Shown: in pieces, positions 1-8,457 of the stretch
Position numbering within the stretch: position 1 is the first letter of the stretch
Layout of the letters: each line of letters opens with the position of its first letter
Assembly (NCBI RefSeq): GCF_001854245.1
Contig: NZ_CP015381.1
Coordinates: 1,833,001-1,897,000, forward strand
Reading direction: 5' to 3'
DNA: 64,000 nucleotides
DNA from: Desulfococcus multivorans
GTDB lineage: Bacteria > Desulfobacterota > Desulfobacteria > Desulfobacterales > Desulfococcaceae
Notes under the pieces: model-generated
Databases searched by the model: none
What the model saw: the letters and a program-made list of their open reading frames with translations, nothing else
What the model was told of the DNA's origin: nothing
Position numbers and translations under genes: made by a program

Positions 1-267
1 AACCTCAACATCGTAGGCATCGCCTTCAATGAAACGGAAACATATTCGCCACTGGTCATTTATCGATATTGAGTGTTGCCCTTTCCTGTCGCCTTTAAGC
101 GCATGGAGCCTGTTGCTGCGTGGCACCAAAAGGTCTTTTATGTCATTTGCAAAGTGAATAAATTCTAAACGTCTTATTGCCCTTCGTAATAAATCGGATG
201 GTAAGCGTTTCGATTTGCCGGAAACAAATAATTGCTGGGTTTCTTTATCGGCAAATGTTTTTATCAT
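1..267 (-). CDS. HigB/RelE-type toxin, 3' end cut by window edge
   Basis: Translated on the minus strand from an ATG at 267, this reads 89 codons without a stop to the window edge. It starts MIKTFADKETQQLF and contains LHALKGDRKGQHSISIN followed by WRICFRF and an acidic tail, the typical layout of HigB plasmid-maintenance killer proteins. Known members are about 92 residues, so only a few residues are missing. The family are ribosome-dependent mRNA endoribonucleases, usually followed by an HTH antitoxin (HigA), which would lie left of the window. The base composition is AT-richer than most of the window, which fits mobile gene content. No clear Shine-Dalgarno sequence precedes the ATG. Family assignment is confident; activity and partner are inferred. 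Confidence 0.85.
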   Translation of the reverse strand, partial: MIKTFADKETQQLFVSGKSKRLPSDLLRRAIRRLEFIHFANDIKDLLVPRSNRLHALKGDRKGQHSISINDQWRICFRFIEGDAYDVEV

Positions 268-273
268 GAACCT

Positions 274-302
274 ACTGTAAACAATCACGTGACGGATGTC
301 AA
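274..302 (-). promoter_or_regulatory. candidate promoter of the HigB toxin gene with internal palindrome
   Basis: On the minus strand TTGACA (302-297) is followed after exactly 17 nt by TACAGT (279-274). The 8-bp palindrome TCACGTGA (285-292) lies between the two hexamers, a usual place for an antitoxin/toxin autorepression operator. The -10 box ends only 6 nt before the toxin ATG, so the transcript may be leaderless or nearly so. Confidence 0.45.
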
Positions 303-627
303 CTGCGTAAAACATAGAAAGATTAAAGTGGGTTGCCCCAACAACATCGTGTTGGTCGACTCGCTTTTCTCACCGCAGACGCGGAGCGTTATGCTCGAAA
401 CTGCCAATTCAGCGGCGCTATAAACAAAAGAGAGAAGAAGAGTAGATGTCGATATCGCATAAGAAGTGCGCGGTGTTTGATGACGTAAAGGGCGCGCCGT
501 AAAGTTTTGCGTTGGCCCCACAGCGTAAGGGTTGACAAGCTGCGCTTTGAATGTACATTCAGGTATATATTTAAGGAAGTTCTGATATGGCTTAAGATTC
601 GGCCTGCGCCGTTTAGGGGAGAATGTT
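303..627. other. intergenic region with one candidate promoter
   Basis: I see no convincing gene here: the short frames match nothing recognisable. The only structured signal is a TTGACA at 532-537 with TACATT at 554-559 (16-nt spacer) on the plus strand, which could drive the membrane protein gene downstream. Confidence 0.4.
532..559 (+). promoter_or_regulatory. candidate sigma-70 promoter
   Basis: A consensus TTGACA is followed by a 16-nt spacer and TACATT (4 of 6 matches to TATAAT). It lies about 70 nt before the TTG start at 628, in the right direction for that gene. Confidence 0.4.
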
Positions 628-1113
628 TTGCTGTTACGTACCTGGTGGCTCGTGACGCTCCTGCTTGCCGCACTTGGGCTCATCATGGGCGGTGCTCACG
701 TGCTCGAGCTGCCTGTTCGGATGCAATATGAGGCTCGGTTCTACATGCAGGTCACAAGTACGCTTTACCGGTACTTTGGTCTTGTAGGTGGGCCGATTCA
801 GATCTTCGCCTTTTTCGCCGCTGTCTCACTCGCGGGGCTTCTGCGCCGCCGGGCGGCGGTCCGTTCAACGGTTTTGGGGGCAGGATGCCTTGGTCTATCC
901 CTCGTTATCTGGTTCCTGCTCGTCCAGCCGGTAAATGTCGCCTGGGCCGAGGCGCTTCGAGCGGGTGGCGGCAATGCGATAGAGATATATCCAGAACTGC
1001 GTAGCCGCTGGGAATATGGGCATGTCGCCGCCTTCATCGCCTGGTTTCTCGGATTCACCCTGCTGATATTCGGGGTATTGCAGGAGGTCGAGTCTTCATC
1101 CACCGGCACCTGA
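628..1113 (+). CDS. small four-helix membrane protein, DUF1772-like
   Basis: A 161-residue protein with about four hydrophobic segments (roughly residues 5-25, 50-68, 82-102 and 130-150) and short charged loops. The spacing and the residues around the second and third helices resemble the DUF1772/anthrone-oxygenase-like membrane family, but no enzymatic residue is diagnostic, so this is only a fold-level suggestion. The TTG start is preceded at a good distance by an AGGGGAGA ribosome-binding site (615-622). The protein would sit in the inner membrane. It stands alone, followed by gene debris rather than an operon partner. Function is unknown. Confidence 0.6.
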   Translation: MLLRTWWLVTLLLAALGLIMGGAHVLELPVRMQYEARFYMQVTSTLYRYFGLVGGPIQIFAFFAAVSLAGLLRRRAAVRSTVLGAGCLGLSLVIWFLLVQPVNVAWAEALRAGGGNAIEIYPELRSRWEYGHVAAFIAWFLGFTLLIFGVLQEVESSSTGT

Positions 1114-1239
1114 AACGCACATGGCGTTGTAGGGGTGTGCTCAACAAGACCGGGGACAGCGACGGCTTTTTCGTTTCGGCTTCGCCTTCCCTGCAAAGCC
1201 TCGCGTGCCGGCGGGGTTAATGGTGACGAGAGCCAGCTG

Positions 1240-1401
1240 CTTTATCCTACGATCACTACACCTACCTTAATTCTCTGGGGGCGGGAGGATAGTTGGATAC
1301 CGCCGGAACGAGGAGAGGCGCTTCACGGCATGATTCCGAAGTCGATTCTCCGCATAATTGAGGATGCGGGCCATCTCGTCATTGAAGAGAAGCCTTATGA
1401 A
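1240..1401 (+). pseudogene. C-terminal remnant of an alpha/beta hydrolase
   Basis: This stretch is open in the same frame as the next gene. It encodes the C-terminal core of an alpha/beta-hydrolase: a beta-strand with LILWGREDSW (the catalytic-Asp loop is GxxD) and then DAGHLVIEEKP (the catalytic-His turn). The N-terminal half with the nucleophile elbow is absent; the sequence upstream (about 1135-1235) reads as unrelated low-complexity residues. It therefore looks like a truncated gene whose stop has been lost, leaving a frame that runs directly into the YcaC-like gene. A real in-frame fusion protein is possible but unlikely, because the downstream gene has its own strong ribosome-binding site. 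Confidence 0.6.
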
Positions 1402-1416
1402 AAGGAGGGGATTCTC

Positions 1417-2040
1417 ATGAACAGACCATTCAAGTATACCCGGCTTTCGAAGGACGACGCGGCCTGCCTGCTGATCGATCATCAGTCGGGTCTGATCTCT
1501 CTGGTACAGGACTTCTCGCCGGGTGAGTTCAAGAACAACGTTCTTGCTCTGGCGGCCGGTGTCAAGTATTTCAAGCTGCCCACGATCCTGACGACAAGCT
1601 TCGAGAATGGACCGAATGGACCTCTGGTGCCGGAACTCAGGGAGCTGTTCGCCGACGCGCCGTATATCGCACGTCCCGGGCAGATCAATGCCTGGGACAA
1701 CGAGGAGTTTGTCGATGCGGTGCAAAAGACCGGCCGGAAGCAGTTGATCATCGCCGGGGTGGTCACCGAGGTGTGCGTGGCGTTCCCGGCGCTCTCAGCC
1801 GTCGAGGCTGGATACGACGTTTTTGTGGTGACCGATGCCTCCGGAACGTTCAATGAGGTTACAAGGCACGCCGCATGGGCACGCATGGCCGCAGCAGGTG
1901 TTCAGATCATGAGTTGGTTCGGCGTGGCGTGCGAGTTGCACCGGGATTGGCGAAACGACATCGAAGGTCTCGGCGCACTCTTCTCCGAGTATATTCCGAA
2001 CTACCGGAACCTGATTACGAGCTACACGGTCAGGAAGTAG
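1417..2040 (+). CDS. YcaC-like isochorismatase-family hydrolase
   Basis: This 207-residue cysteine hydrolase starts at ATG 1417 behind AAGGAGGGG (1402-1410), which decides the start even though the frame is open further upstream. The isochorismatase-fold signature is present: LLIDHQSG near residue 18 (catalytic Asp) and VVTEVCVAF near residue 115 (nucleophilic Cys). Length and ends match the YcaC subgroup, which forms octamers of unknown physiological substrate. It is probably cytoplasmic, since there is no signal peptide. The upstream neighbour is an alpha/beta-hydrolase remnant; the downstream neighbour is an exported globin on the same strand, about 150 bp away. Family assignment is confident; the substrate is unknown. 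Confidence 0.85.
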   Translation: MNRPFKYTRLSKDDAACLLIDHQSGLISLVQDFSPGEFKNNVLALAAGVKYFKLPTILTTSFENGPNGPLVPELRELFADAPYIARPGQINAWDNEEFVDAVQKTGRKQLIIAGVVTEVCVAFPALSAVEAGYDVFVVTDASGTFNEVTRHAAWARMAAAGVQIMSWFGVACELHRDWRNDIEGLGALFSEYIPNYRNLITSYTVRK

Positions 2041-2194
2041 CGGCGGTTTCGACCCGGAGGCCATGAAGCGATTCAGAGCGTTTGCAGCAACGGCATCCAA
2101 AGGACAGCGCCGCGCGCCGATGTTGGCGGCGACCGCTCTGCATCTCTATTTCGGGGCCATGCGACAAACCCTCGCAAGCAGAAGGAGGTCAATC

Positions 2195-2680
2195 ATGTTC
2201 AAACGTAACACGCTCTGGATGGTGCTTGCCGCTATCGCCCTTGTGACAGGAGGGGTGTGCACGGCGTTCGCGCAAGGTGAATCATCGCAAAAGCAGCAAT
2301 CGCTCTACGAGCGACTGGGTGGTCTCGCACCGATTTCGGTCGTTGTCAGCGACTTTATCGATGCGCTCATGCCGGATGCCTTCCTCAATGCGAATCCCGC
2401 TATCGATGCCGCGAGAAAACGTGTGCCGGCGCCGTATCTCAAGTATCACGTGACGGCCATGGTGTGCCAGGCTGCCGGCGGCCCTTGTCAATACCATGGC
2501 CGCGGGATGAAGGCGTCTCACGCCCACCTGAACATCACGGAACGGGAGTGGGAGCGTATGGTGACCATTTTCAAAGAAGTGCTCGCGAAGCATCGCGTTC
2601 CGGCGAAGGAGACTCAGGAGCTGCTCGACATCGTTCGTTCGACGAAGGCTGATATCGTGGCGTCCCAGGGCGGCAGGTGA
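2195..2680 (+). CDS. exported group I truncated haemoglobin
   Basis: A 161-residue protein with a Sec signal peptide (about residues 1-26, probable cleavage after AFA) followed by a group I 2-over-2 globin. The globin shows SLYERLGG at its start, the central CQAAGGPCQY segment, then GRGMKASHAHLNIT, whose His is the expected proximal haem ligand. The start is ATG 2195, preceded by AAGGAGG (2182-2188). The longer upstream frame lacks such a site and would bury the signal peptide. Truncated haemoglobins bind O2, NO or sulfide, and most known ones are cytoplasmic, so export to the periplasm is notable. The role here is inferred to be gas binding or NO/O2 protection in an organism that also carries a flavodiiron protein. 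Confidence 0.85.
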   Translation: MFKRNTLWMVLAAIALVTGGVCTAFAQGESSQKQQSLYERLGGLAPISVVVSDFIDALMPDAFLNANPAIDAARKRVPAPYLKYHVTAMVCQAAGGPCQYHGRGMKASHAHLNITEREWERMVTIFKEVLAKHRVPAKETQELLDIVRSTKADIVASQGGR

Positions 2681-3355
2681 AGGTAACGGCAGCTGAACCC
2701 ATAAGGTTTGGCTTTGATCAGGATGCAGCTCATTGAAGGTAAAACGTCTCGGGATTTGCTCAGCGAGAATAGGGCGCCAGTTAAAAAATTTCGGGTCGTC
2801 ATTTGCGGGCTCGCGGCGATTTCGCAGGAATATCAGGCAATGACCGATCATGTCATTGCAGAGTATACCGAGTTGCAGAACGGGCATGAGCGCGTTGAGC
2901 CGGAAACGGGCGATCCGCCCCCAGAACACTATGCACTGCACTATCTCCCAAGCTGCCGGGGCATAACGGGCCGCTTTGCGAAACGCCCTTGCTTTTGGTT
3001 GATGTTTATGTCTATATCTCGCGATATCGGCAGGATTCATCCATAGGGAACTTTCACCCCCCCCTCCATAAGTTACGCCTATGCCGGGTGTATACCTGTC
3101 CGTGCACCGGATTGCGATTTCGATGCCGATGCGTGGCAACCGGTGATCGGCAGCGTTATTCACCAAAGAAAATACCGGTATGAAACGATGTGATTGGGCT
3201 GATTCGAACCTTCCGCAAATTGAATACCATCACTCCCCATAACCGAAATCGGCCGATAGATGGTACGTACTGTCAACCGGCGGTCGGCGGCCCCGTCCCT
3301 TCGCCGCTAAGCCGGAGCATTGGGCATGATCATCAACAATAAAAGGGAGAATAGC
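2681..3355. other. long stretch without a recognisable gene
   Basis: About 670 bases between the globin and aquaporin genes. Open frames exist on both strands, for example a 112-codon plus-strand frame from TTG 2708, but none has a recognisable fold, a good ribosome-binding site or a membrane pattern. Gene decay is a reasonable reading given the remnant upstream. I see no repeat or RNA structure here. Confidence 0.4.
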
Positions 3356-4045
3356 ATGAAAAAGTATGGCGCCGAGTTTTTTGGAACATTCTGGCTGGTT
3401 CTTGGCGGATGCGGCAGCGCGGTTTTAGCTGCTGCGTTCCCGGATGTCGGCATTGGTCTGCTTGGCGTGTCACTGGCATTCGGTTTGACCGTGCTCACCA
3501 TGGCCTTCGCTATCGGGCACATTTCCGGCTGTCATCTCAACCCGGCGGTTTCTTTTGGTCTCTGGGCCGGGGGCCGCTTCCCGGCAAAAGAACTCTTGCC
3601 CTACATTGTCGCGCAGGTCCTGGGCGGGGTTGCGGCAGGTGGTGTTCTGTATCTGATCGCTTCCGGTAAGGCAGGCTTTGATGTGTCCGCCGGCTTTGCC
3701 TCAAACGGCTACGGTGCCCACTCGCCCGGCGGGTATGGTTTGCCGGCTGCCCTGATCACTGAAGTGGTCATGACCATGATGTTTCTTCTGGTCATTATGG
3801 GCGCCACCGACATTCGGGCACCACAGGGGTTCGCACCGATTGCAATTGGTTTGTGCCTGACGCTCATCCATTTGATCAGCATCCCGGTTACAAACACCTC
3901 GGTCAATCCTGCCCGCAGCACGGGTGTTGCGCTGTTTGCAGGCGATTGGGCGATCTCACAGCTTTGGCTGTTCTGGGTGGCCCCGATCATCGGCGGTATG
4001 CTGGGAGCGGCGATCTATCGGTTTATCGGCAGCGAAAAAAGCTGA
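3356..4045 (+). CDS. aqpZ: aquaporin Z
   Basis: A 229-residue major intrinsic protein with six membrane helices and both pore-lining NPA loops: HLNPAVSF near residue 62 and SVNPARST near residue 183. Residues around the loops (GCHLNPAVS with an Arg after the second NPA) and the short loops match water-selective AqpZ rather than glycerol facilitators. The start is ATG 3356 behind AAAGGGAGA. A start at 3320 would add a hydrophilic tail absent from the family. The protein lets water cross the inner membrane. The gene is monocistronic or weakly linked to the phosphodiesterase gene 52 bp downstream. Assignment is confident. Confidence 0.93.
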   Translation: MKKYGAEFFGTFWLVLGGCGSAVLAAAFPDVGIGLLGVSLAFGLTVLTMAFAIGHISGCHLNPAVSFGLWAGGRFPAKELLPYIVAQVLGGVAAGGVLYLIASGKAGFDVSAGFASNGYGAHSPGGYGLPAALITEVVMTMMFLLVIMGATDIRAPQGFAPIAIGLCLTLIHLISIPVTNTSVNPARSTGVALFAGDWAISQLWLFWVAPIIGGMLGAAIYRFIGSEKS

Positions 4046-4097
4046 CAGGTGTTTGTCCATCCCCTGGCTGATGTGAGGTGAATGGAAAGGGCTTTGC

Positions 4098-5180
4098 ATG
4101 TTTGTAACGTTGAGTCTTGCCACGTTTCTGCTCGTCCTTGTGACGCTGTTGCCCCTGTGGCGCCATCCGCACTGGATCATTCGAGGGATGGACTTCCCGC
4201 GCATGCAGTTTTCGGTTGCGGCAATAGTCCTGTTATCGGCGCAATCAATTTTTCTGGATTTTGGGAGCACGGGCGCGTGGATGCTGATTGTTCCAACGCT
4301 CTTTTGCCTCGCCTGGCAGTTCTGGTGGATTGCACCCTACACGCGCTTATGGCCGCACGAGGTTCAGGCGGCGGAGGAAAACCGTTTTGAACGGCATCTC
4401 AGCATTATGACGGCCAACGTGCTGACCCCCAATCGTAATGCCGAGGCGCTTCTTGCGCTGGTCAGAGAGCGCAGCCCCGACGTTCTGGTTACGCTGGAGT
4501 CTGATCAATGGTGGCAGGACCGACTGGACACCCTGCAGCCTGAAATGCCGCATACCATAAAGTGCCCGCTGGATAACCTCTACGGCATGCACGTGTATTC
4601 ACGCCTGCCCCTCGATGAGGCGGAGACCCGATTTCTGGTCGAGGATGACGTTCCGTCAATGCATGCCCTGTTGAGACTGCGTAACGGCGCCGGCGTCCGG
4701 ATTCATTTTCTGCATCCGGCGCCGCCGAGCCCTACGGAGAATGCCGAATCCGGAGAGCGGGATGCCGAGCTGCTGATCGTCGCCCGCAGCATTACCGACA
4801 GCGCGCAGCCGGTCATCGTCACCGGTGATCTCAACGACGTCGCCTGGTCGGCGACAACACGACTTTTTCGCAAGATCAGCGGTCTGTTGGATCCGCGAGT
4901 AGGTCGAGGCATGTTCAACACATTTCATGCGGATTATCCCTTTCTTCGCTGGCCGCTGGACCACCTTTTCCACAGCCGGCATTTCACGCTGCGTTCCATT
5001 GAACGCCTGCCGCCGATCGGGTCGGATCACTTCCCGCTGCTCGCATCACTTTCGTACACGCCAATGGAAGGGATCGCTCAGAACGGCTTGGAAGCCGACA
5101 GCGATGACCACTCGTGGGCAGAATCCATCATTAAGGAACAGAACGTGAGTCCCGCGGATGTTCCCCAACCCGGCGAGTGA
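4098..5180 (+). CDS. membrane-anchored endonuclease/exonuclease/phosphatase-family protein
   Basis: 360 residues: three hydrophobic segments in the first 85 residues, then an EEP (DNase I-like) domain. Visible core motifs are SIMTANVL near residue 101 (metal-site Asn), VTLESD near 135 (Glu), VTGDLND near 245 (Asp-x-Asn) and GSDHFP near 312 (catalytic Asp-His). The domain probably faces the periplasm, as in similar YafD/VanX-neighbour proteins with this layout. It would hydrolyse a phosphodiester, but the substrate (nucleic acid, lipid or inositol phosphate) cannot be told. The start at ATG 4098 has GGAAAGGG upstream. The last 40 residues are a low-complexity hydrophilic tail. Confidence 0.8.
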   Translation: MFVTLSLATFLLVLVTLLPLWRHPHWIIRGMDFPRMQFSVAAIVLLSAQSIFLDFGSTGAWMLIVPTLFCLAWQFWWIAPYTRLWPHEVQAAEENRFERHLSIMTANVLTPNRNAEALLALVRERSPDVLVTLESDQWWQDRLDTLQPEMPHTIKCPLDNLYGMHVYSRLPLDEAETRFLVEDDVPSMHALLRLRNGAGVRIHFLHPAPPSPTENAESGERDAELLIVARSITDSAQPVIVTGDLNDVAWSATTRLFRKISGLLDPRVGRGMFNTFHADYPFLRWPLDHLFHSRHFTLRSIERLPPIGSDHFPLLASLSYTPMEGIAQNGLEADSDDHSWAESIIKEQNVSPADVPQPGE

Positions 5181-5298
5181 GTCTGCTTTTCAGCTTCTGA
5201 CCCATGCGTGAACCAAACTCAGGGACGGCATTACGGGAACTGTCGAGGCAGGGGGGCCTTTCAAGGCAACTTCAATCGGATAGACAAAGACATCGTTT

Positions 5299-5354
5299 GG
5301 CACCGTCAATCCACCGGTGCAACGCACGGTCGGCACCGGTGGATGTAACGTGCC
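5299..5354. repeat. inverted repeat between convergent genes
   Basis: A perfect 11-bp inverted repeat, TCCACCGGTGC (5310-5320) and its complement (5333-5343), with a 12-nt loop. It is extended outward by GGCAC/GTGCC after a short mismatch. It sits between the converging phosphodiesterase and formate dehydrogenase genes and could act as a bidirectional transcription stop or RNA 3' end, though no clear T-tract follows it. Confidence 0.5.
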
Positions 5355-5408
5355 GTTTCAAAAAAGAGGGCGTTCGGCAATTTTTTCCCGCCGTATCCCT
5401 CGGTTTAC

Positions 5409-8180
5409 TCAGATCCGGTCGATCCTGACAGCGCAGGCCTTGTACTCGGCTGTCAGGGTGAAGGGATCGAAAGCCGGATTGGTCAGCCAGTTGGCACAGG
5501 TCTCCCGGAAATGGAAGGCCATCCAGACCATGCCCGGCGGCACCTCCTGGGTCACCCTGGCCCGAACCGCTATCTCGCCCCGGCGGGAGCTGACCTTGAT
5601 CATTTCACCGTGTTTTATGCCCAGGGTCCGTGCATCCGAAAGAGAGATATCGGCGCTTTCTTCACCCAGGATGTCGTTGAGGCCCTCGCACCGCCCCGTC
5701 TGGGTGCGGGTATGGTAGTGGCTGAGCCTCCGGCCGGTGCTCAACACCAGTGGGTATTCCGAATCCGGCACCTCGGCGGGCGGTGTCCAGTCCGCCGGCG
5801 TGAAAATACCCAGACCGCACGTGAACTGGCCATCCCGGTGGAGAAAGCAGGTTCCGGGATGCGCTTCATCCGGACAGGGCCACTGAAGTCCATCTCCCTC
5901 GAGGCGGGCGTACTTGATGCCGCAGAGCTGGGGCGCCAGTACCGACACCTCGTTGTCCCAGATCTCCTGGGCGCTGTTCGACTCCCAGTGATGGCCCATG
6001 CGCCGGGCGATCTCCCGGAAAATCCACCAGTTGGGCCTGGCCTGACCCGGCGGTTCACTGGCCGTCCGGACCCGGCTGACCCGGCGTTCACTGTTGGTGA
6101 AGGTTCCGTCGTTTTCGCTCCATGCCGCAGCCGGCAGGACGACGTGGGCAAAACGGGTGGTCTCGGTGGGGAAGATGTCCTGGCAAACCAGGAATTCAGC
6201 GGAGGCCAGTTCGTGCTCCACCTTCCGGATATCGGGCTCGGTGTTGGCCAGATTTTCGCCGAAGATATAAAACCCGCGGATCCGGCCGTCGACAAGTCCC
6301 TCCATCATCTGGGGGATCATGAGGCCGTTATTCTCCGGCAGACTTGCAACCCCCCAGGACTCGGCGACCTTTTTTCGGGCCTCGGCGTCGGTCACCTTCT
6401 GGTATCCTGGAAAGACGTTGGGCAATGCCCCCATGTCACAGGCGCCCTGGACGTTGTTCTGACCCCGAAGGGGATTCACGCCGCCGCACTCCATGCCCAT
6501 ATTGCCGAGGAGCATCTGGAGATTCGCCATGGTGACGACATTGTTTCTGCCGCAGGTATGTTCGGTGATGCCAAGGGTGTAGCAGAGCATGAGCGGCTTG
6601 ACCGATGCCAGAATGCGGGCGGTTTCCCGGATCTTTTCCGCGGGGATGCCGCAGATGTCCGCCGCTTTCTCCGGCGGATATTTCGCCACCGTCTCCTTGA
6701 GCAGGTCGAAATCGACCGTGCACGAGTTTACGAATGATTTGTCGTAGAGGTCCTCTTCGATAAGCACCTGCATCAGGCTGTTGGTAAAGGCGATGTCGCT
6801 CCCCACCCGGATCGGCAGGTGCAGATCGGCGAAATCCGCCAGCTTGTGTCGACGGGGATCCACCAGGATGAGTTTCGCTCCGTTCATGACGGCATTCTTC
6901 AGGAACGTCGCGGCCACGGGGTGAGCCTCGGTCATGTTGGAACCGACAACCAGGAACATTTCAGCCCGTGAAAATTCGTCGAAAGAGTTGGTCATGGCAC
7001 CTGACCCGAATGTTGCCGCCAGACCGGCGACAGTGGGGGCGTGTCAGGTACGGGCGCAGTGATCAATGTTATTGGTCTTGAACACTGCGCGAAAAAGTTT
7101 CTGCATCTGATAGGAATCTTCATTGATGCTCCGGGCACAGCTGACGCCGGCCAGTGCATCCGGCCCGCTCTCGGCAATGATCTGCTTGAATTTGTCGGCT
7201 ACCAGGTTCAGCGCCTCGTCCCAGGAGGCTGGCCTGAAATCCCCTTTTTCATCCCGGATGAGCGGGGTTTTGAGCCGTTCTTCCGAGTAGATGAAATCGT
7301 ACCCGAACCGTCCCTTGACGCAGAGGCGGCCCTTGTTAGGCGCCCCATCCTCGACCCCCGTCACCTTGACGATCTTGCCGTCCTGGACATGGAGCCATTG
7401 CTGGCACCCTACGCCGCAGTATGGACAGGTGGTGCGGATCTTTTTCGCTTTCCAGGGACGCCAGACATACCGGGATTTCTTTTCCACCAGGGCGCCCACG
7501 GGACAGGCTTGGACGCATTCACCGCAGAATACGCATTCGGAGTCGATAAGGGCTTTGTCCTCGGCGGCGACGATCTTGCTGTCATAGCCCCGGTAGCCGT
7601 GACTGATGGCCCGGTTGACCTGGACCTCGTTGCAGGCCTGAACGCAACGGCCGCAGAGGATGCACCGGGAAAAATCCCTCACGATCAAAGGGTTCTTCAA
7701 CTCCGTTGGGTATTTACCCGGATTGGGCGTGAAACGGCTTCCCCGGACCTGATACTGGAACGCCAGTTCCTGGAGTTTGCAGTCTCCCCAGACCGGACAG
7801 AGATCACCGGTACCGTCCATGTTCTGGACACCGAGCTGGAATCCGGTCCAATCGTCATCGGCCACGCCGCCGGGAGCGGCGCAGTTGTGGTTTCCCGAGG
7901 CCAGCAACAGTTCAAGGACCATGCGCCGGGCTTTGATGACCCGGGGGGATTCCGTTTTGACGTCCATGCCGCGAGCCGCGGGGGTGGCGCAGGAAGGCAT
8001 CAGAGACCGGGCGCCTTTCACCTCCACCACGCAGATACGGCACGCGCCTGTGGGCGTGGTACCTTTCAGGTGACACAGCGTGGGAATGCGGACGCCGTTC
8101 GCCTCGGCGACCTCGAGAATGGTCTGCCCCGGCGTGAATGTCACCTCGTTGCCGTTAAGAAAGAATGCGTTTTCCGACAT
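5409..8180 (-). CDS. fdhA: selenocysteine-containing formate dehydrogenase, NuoG-like Fe-S N-terminus
   Basis: A 923-residue catalytic subunit oxidising formate (or reducing CO2) at a Mo/W-bis-pyranopterin. The frame is interrupted only by an in-frame TGA (7046-7044), residue 379, in the context HCART-U-HAPTVAGL, exactly where formate dehydrogenases carry their metal-ligating Sec or Cys. A SECIS hairpin follows. The N-terminus has a [2Fe-2S] set (C36, C47, C50, C64) and a His-Cys3 set (H98, C100, C128, C134). Two ferredoxin sites follow (C173-C183, C216-C226), then the molybdopterin-domain cluster (C252, C255, C259, C287). There is no twin-arginine signal, so it is cytoplasmic, as in NAD- or ferredoxin-linked enzymes. 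No diaphorase or FdhD gene adjoins it. Start ATG 8180 follows AGAGG. Two separate proteins split at the TGA would be the wrong reading. Confidence 0.93.
7014..7032 (-). promoter_or_regulatory. bacterial SECIS element
   Basis: On the minus strand, 11 nt after the UGA codon, TGTCGCC (7032-7026) pairs with GGCGGCA (7020-7014) in a 7-bp stem with one G-U pair, closed by the loop GGTCT (7025-7021). An apical GGUCU loop on a short stem 11 nt downstream of UGA is the hallmark of the SelB-binding element in Escherichia coli fdhF. This strongly supports selenocysteine insertion over termination. Confidence 0.9.
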
Positions 8181-8457
8181 CGTTACCTCTGTCTTTCAAT
8201 CGGGTGGATAATATCCGACCGGCGGTAAAACCCGCTTTCGTGGGATGGACAGCGGCGGGGATACGTTCCGTCGGGGGTTGAAACATCTTTATAGGTTTGT
8301 TTAGGTTCCTTTGTGTCGTTAAAACAGATCAAACAGACCTTTAATGACTACATGGGCCTATTAACACACCCAAATGCATTGTGTCAAGATTGACATAATG
8401 GTCTGATGGGTTTCGTCTTGCCTGAAGGAGTGGATGCATGATAACGTGTTGAATATT
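8181..8457. promoter_or_regulatory. divergent control region between fdhA and the ModE-like gene
   Basis: This gap holds the promoters of two divergent genes. Two inverted repeats stand out: GTCGTTAAA (8315-8323) with TTTAATGAC (8340-8348), matching at 8 of 9 positions, and TGTCA-AGAT-TGACA (8382-8395). Either could bind the ModE-like regulator encoded next door. On the minus strand a TATAAA lies near 8288-8293, but no good -35 box accompanies it. Operator function is inferred from position only. Confidence 0.4.

Noticed and set aside
2708-3046. 112-codon plus-strand frame after the globin
   Set aside because: TTG start, no clear ribosome-binding site, no family or membrane pattern; left as part of a gene-poor stretch.
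2282-3166. Long minus-strand open frame across the globin gene
   Set aside because: Antisense to a clear globin with a signal peptide; its own translation has no recognisable fold.
3200-3215. T-loop-like GGTTCGAATC on the minus strand
   Set aside because: No matching stem or cloverleaf around it.
5511-6737. 408-codon plus-strand frame inside the formate dehydrogenase gene
   Set aside because: It is antisense to conserved enzyme sequence and reads as a shadow of biased codon use.
7041-7046. Two separate formate dehydrogenase genes (5409-6995 and 7044-8180)
   Set aside because: The frame is continuous across the TGA, the flanking residues match the Sec position of the family, and a SECIS hairpin follows, so it is one gene.
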